A model generated the notes under the pieces. That model was not told where the DNA came from. It made no database searches and saw only the letters and a program-made list of their open reading frames with translations. Shown in pieces: positions 4,698-6,499 of a stretch of 6,499 nucleotides of DNA. Each line of letters begins with the position of its first letter. Positions within the stretch are counted from its first letter, which is position 1. This DNA comes from Christensenellaceae bacterium (GTDB taxonomy: Bacteria > Bacillota > Clostridia > Christensenellales > UBA1750): the NCBI GenBank assembly GCA_031287285.1, contig JAITTC010000078.1, forward strand, positions 1-6,499, written 5' to 3'. The position numbers and the translations under genes were made by a program.

Positions 4698-6338
4698 TTA
4701 TTCCACCGGGCTCTCTGCGCCGCCCTCCGGCTCGGGCGGCACCTCGTAGTTGCCGGGGCCGGGCACGGCGTTTGAGTTGCGCTCATACACCGAGGCCTTG
4801 GCCGGGTAATTGCTCGTGTGCAAAAGATCTCGCGAAAGCTCGACGCCATCCTTCTTCTTGACGATGAAGGTGCGGTACTTCGCGCCGCTGCGCCCTTCGG
4901 TCACGAGGATTTCCTCGCCGTAGGCCAGCGCGGGGTTTTCTTTATATTGGTTCTCGGGCTGCGGCGTTTCTGAAATCAGCTCCGTCGCAAGCTCGATGCT
5001 CTCGTTCTCGCCAAGAAGAGGCGTGGTGCCATAGATGGCCGCCGTGAGCTTCTTGCTCTCCATATCCATGCTGAAGACCACGGCGACCGGGCCCGCCGAG
5101 GTATTGACGAACTTAAAGTCCTTGCCCGGGTAGTCGATGGCCGCATCCTCGCTCTCGGGCACGTAGCTGGACTTGATGGTGTGGTTGTGCCGCTCGGTCA
5201 CCTTCAGGCCGGCGCGAATCACCGCGTTGAACAGCGTGGATGAAACCTGGCAAACCCCGCCGCCCGGCTCCTCTACATATACGCCGTTCTTAATCACCTT
5301 CGCCTCGCGGTAGCCCTTGGCCGGCGTCCTTTCGCCGGTGATCTGGTTGATCGAGAATTCCTCGCCCGGCAGCACCACGTGGCCGCTCAAGGCCGTGGAG
5401 CAAAGGCGGATATTTTCGTCGCGATTGGCGCTTGACTTAAATGTGGTCGAAAATCTCTTGAGCAGCACCGCGTTTTCAATCTCACTGACGCTGACCTCGG
5501 GCCTTACTTCCTTTAAGTCTGCCTGAACGGGCCGGTCGAAATCAGCGCTCGACAGCGCTTCTTCCACCAGGGCTTTTAGCTTTTCGCGCTCAAGCGCCAG
5601 GCCGTTCTTGCCACTTTCGGCCACGAAGGCCTTTTTGGCAACGTCAAAGCTCTTGATCTCGGCATTGACCGGGCTTTCCTCCATCAGGGCGGCCACCTTT
5701 TCGATCTCCGCATCCAAATCCCAGATGGAATAGCCCTGCTTTAGCTCAAATTCCCTCGGCGTGCGCGAAAGCTCGGCAATTTGCAGAAGCCTTTCTTCCT
5801 CGCTGCCCTCGCGCCCAAGCCGCCAGGCCTCGTCAAGCACGGTGGAAACGTCGCTGCCGCTCAAGACCGGGATCGCATAGCTCTGGCCGTTGCCTTCCAC
5901 CACGATGCTCTTGCCCTGCTCGGAAATGCCATACTGCCCCAGGGCAGAAAGGGCCTGTGCCTTCGTCATCCCGCCGACCGGCACGCCGGCGATGATAATT
6001 CCCTGATAATAGCTGTTTTGATTAAGAAGCACCGTGTTTTGCTGCTGCGCCGCGATCTGGTTGGCCAAATCCGTTTGCTGGCGGGCCTCGTTTTGCTTCG
6101 CCTCGGCGATTCGCCAGCCCACAAACAGGGCAATGCCCAGCAAAAATACCGTTAGGCAGGCCAAAATCAGGCCCTTTGGCGCCTTGCTCCTCGGCCTTCG
6201 CCCGCCAGGGCCAGAGGAAGAGCCCCCCCGCTGAGCGGAGCCTCTTACGGGCTGCCGGTTTGCCCCTCCGCTTCGCACTGGTGCGTAGCGGCGGTCGCCA
6301 TAATCGCCATACTGGTTGTCGCGTCCTCTTTGCGGCAT
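4698..6338 (-). CDS. Membrane-anchored VanW-family protein with putative peptidoglycan-binding and G5-like domains
   Basis: The 546-residue protein has a basic, Gly/Ser/Arg-rich cytoplasmic tail (1-55), one membrane segment (56-75, GLILACLTVFLLGIALFVGW), and a Gln/Asn-rich stalk (82-112). A region at 113-235, beginning GIIIAGVPVGGMTKAQAL, resembles the YoaR-like putative peptidoglycan-binding domain. The VanW domain spans about 295-425, with VVLPGEEFSINQITGERT (321-338), the signature GGGVCQVSSTLFNAV (359-373) and ERHNH (382-386). A G5-like region covers 445-517 (YGEEILVTEGRSGAKYRTFI), ending in a Pro/Glu/Gly-rich tail. The protein should face the cell wall. VanW is named from vancomycin-resistance clusters, but its activity is unproven and such proteins are common in Clostridia, so no resistance is implied. 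The ATG at 6338 has AAAGGGG at 6352-6346, seven bases upstream. Confidence 0.92.
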   Translation of the reverse strand: MPQRGRDNQYGDYGDRRYAPVRSGGANRQPVRGSAQRGGSSSGPGGRRPRSKAPKGLILACLTVFLLGIALFVGWRIAEAKQNEARQQTDLANQIAAQQQNTVLLNQNSYYQGIIIAGVPVGGMTKAQALSALGQYGISEQGKSIVVEGNGQSYAIPVLSGSDVSTVLDEAWRLGREGSEEERLLQIAELSRTPREFELKQGYSIWDLDAEIEKVAALMEESPVNAEIKSFDVAKKAFVAESGKNGLALEREKLKALVEEALSSADFDRPVQADLKEVRPEVSVSEIENAVLLKRFSTTFKSSANRDENIRLCSTALSGHVVLPGEEFSINQITGERTPAKGYREAKVIKNGVYVEEPGGGVCQVSSTLFNAVIRAGLKVTERHNHTIKSSYVPESEDAAIDYPGKDFKFVNTSAGPVAVVFSMDMESKKLTAAIYGTTPLLGENESIELATELISETPQPENQYKENPALAYGEEILVTEGRSGAKYRTFIVKKKDGVELSRDLLHTSNYPAKASVYERNSNAVPGPGNYEVPPEPEGGAESPVE

Positions 6339-6355
6339 CTAGAAACCCCTTTCAA

Positions 6356-6383
6356 GGCAAGGGCGCGGTTTTTCGCGCCTGCC
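6356..6383 (-). repeat. Hairpin just before the VanW ribosome binding site
   Basis: GGCA plus GGCGCG pairs with CGCGCC plus TGCC around a six-base loop, with two bulged bases at 6360-6361. The stem ends only three bases before the AAAGGGG ribosome binding site. No T run follows, so it is not a typical terminator. It lies in the 56-base gap after the preceding gene, where I see no promoter. It might limit translation or separate the two coding regions. Confidence 0.4.
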
Positions 6384-6394
6384 AATTCTTCCAA

Positions 6395-6499
6395 TCAATT
6401 CGCGCCGCCATAGGCAGGCCCGCCGTCGCCGGAACCCGCCATGCCACCCGGGCCCTGGCTTTCGCCGCCGGCAGAGGAGTCCCCGCCGGAACCCCAGTC
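6395..6499 (-). CDS. C-terminal glycine-rich tail of a protein cut off by the window edge
   Basis: One minus-strand frame is open from the right edge to a TGA at 6397-6395 and encodes 34 residues: DWGSGGDSSAGGESQGPGGM followed by AGSGDGGPAYGGAN. This is a low-complexity Gly/Ser tail. Such tails are common at the end of class A penicillin-binding proteins and other envelope proteins in Bacillota, but nothing here identifies the family. Support comes from the frame, the protein-like Gly/Ser bias and the ordinary 56-base gap to the VanW gene. The other two minus frames are also open across much of this stretch, so the call is moderate. Confidence 0.55.
   Translation of the reverse strand, partial: DWGSGGDSSAGGESQGPGGMAGSGDGGPAYGGAN

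Noticed and set aside
4634..4849. 72-residue in-frame N-terminal extension of the pseudouridine synthase
   Set aside because: It crosses the hairpin and the 3' end of the VanW gene, is low-complexity, and the TTG at 4633 has a good ribosome binding site directly before the S4 domain.
4698..6338. Vancomycin-resistance locus, suggested by the VanW domain
   Set aside because: No vanA/B-type ligase, vanH, vanX or vanRS gene is present; VanW plus G5 proteins are common housekeeping envelope proteins in Clostridia.

Overview
The window looks like a piece of chromosome from a GC-rich member of the Clostridia (Bacillota). This rests on family content: a SigB/SigF/SigG-type sigma factor beside an RsbW/SpoIIAB-like protein, a VanW protein ending in a G5-like domain, an AlkZ-related protein, and a Gram-positive HlyD-like single-pass protein next to yggS. 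I cannot name a genus. Every gene I can support lies on the minus strand, so the order of transcription runs from high to low coordinates. I see no tRNA, rRNA, CRISPR array, insertion sequence or phage gene.

Upstream block (6499 to 3087). The window opens inside the glycine-rich tail of a protein that stops at 6395. It is followed by a membrane-anchored VanW/G5 cell-wall protein (6338-4698), a strong hairpin (4691-4662), an RluA-family pseudouridine synthase that probably starts at a TTG (4633-3704), and an AlkZ-related protein (3719-3087) whose start overlaps the end of the synthase gene by 16 bases.

Downstream block (3043 to 1). A good housekeeping-type promoter (TTTGCA, 17 bases, TATACT with an upstream TG) lies in the 121-base gap after the AlkZ-related gene. 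It faces a tight cluster: an RsbW/SpoIIAB-like anti-sigma protein whose ATP-binding motifs are largely gone (2965-2588), a SigB/F/G-type sigma factor (2557-1829), a HlyD-like membrane protein (1807-473), and yggS (414 to past the left edge). Gaps between these genes are 30, 21 and 58 bases, so they probably form one operon.

The most interesting unit is the sigma/anti-sigma pair. It has no SpoIIAA/RsbV-type anti-anti-sigma gene beside it, its anti-sigma partner looks unable to act as a kinase, and it is wired to an envelope protein and to yggS, a gene often found in the Gram-positive division cluster (ylmE-sepF-ylmG-ylmH-divIVA). The simplest reading is an envelope or division regulator that does not use the classic phosphorylation partner switch. 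That is inference. The other genes are ordinary.
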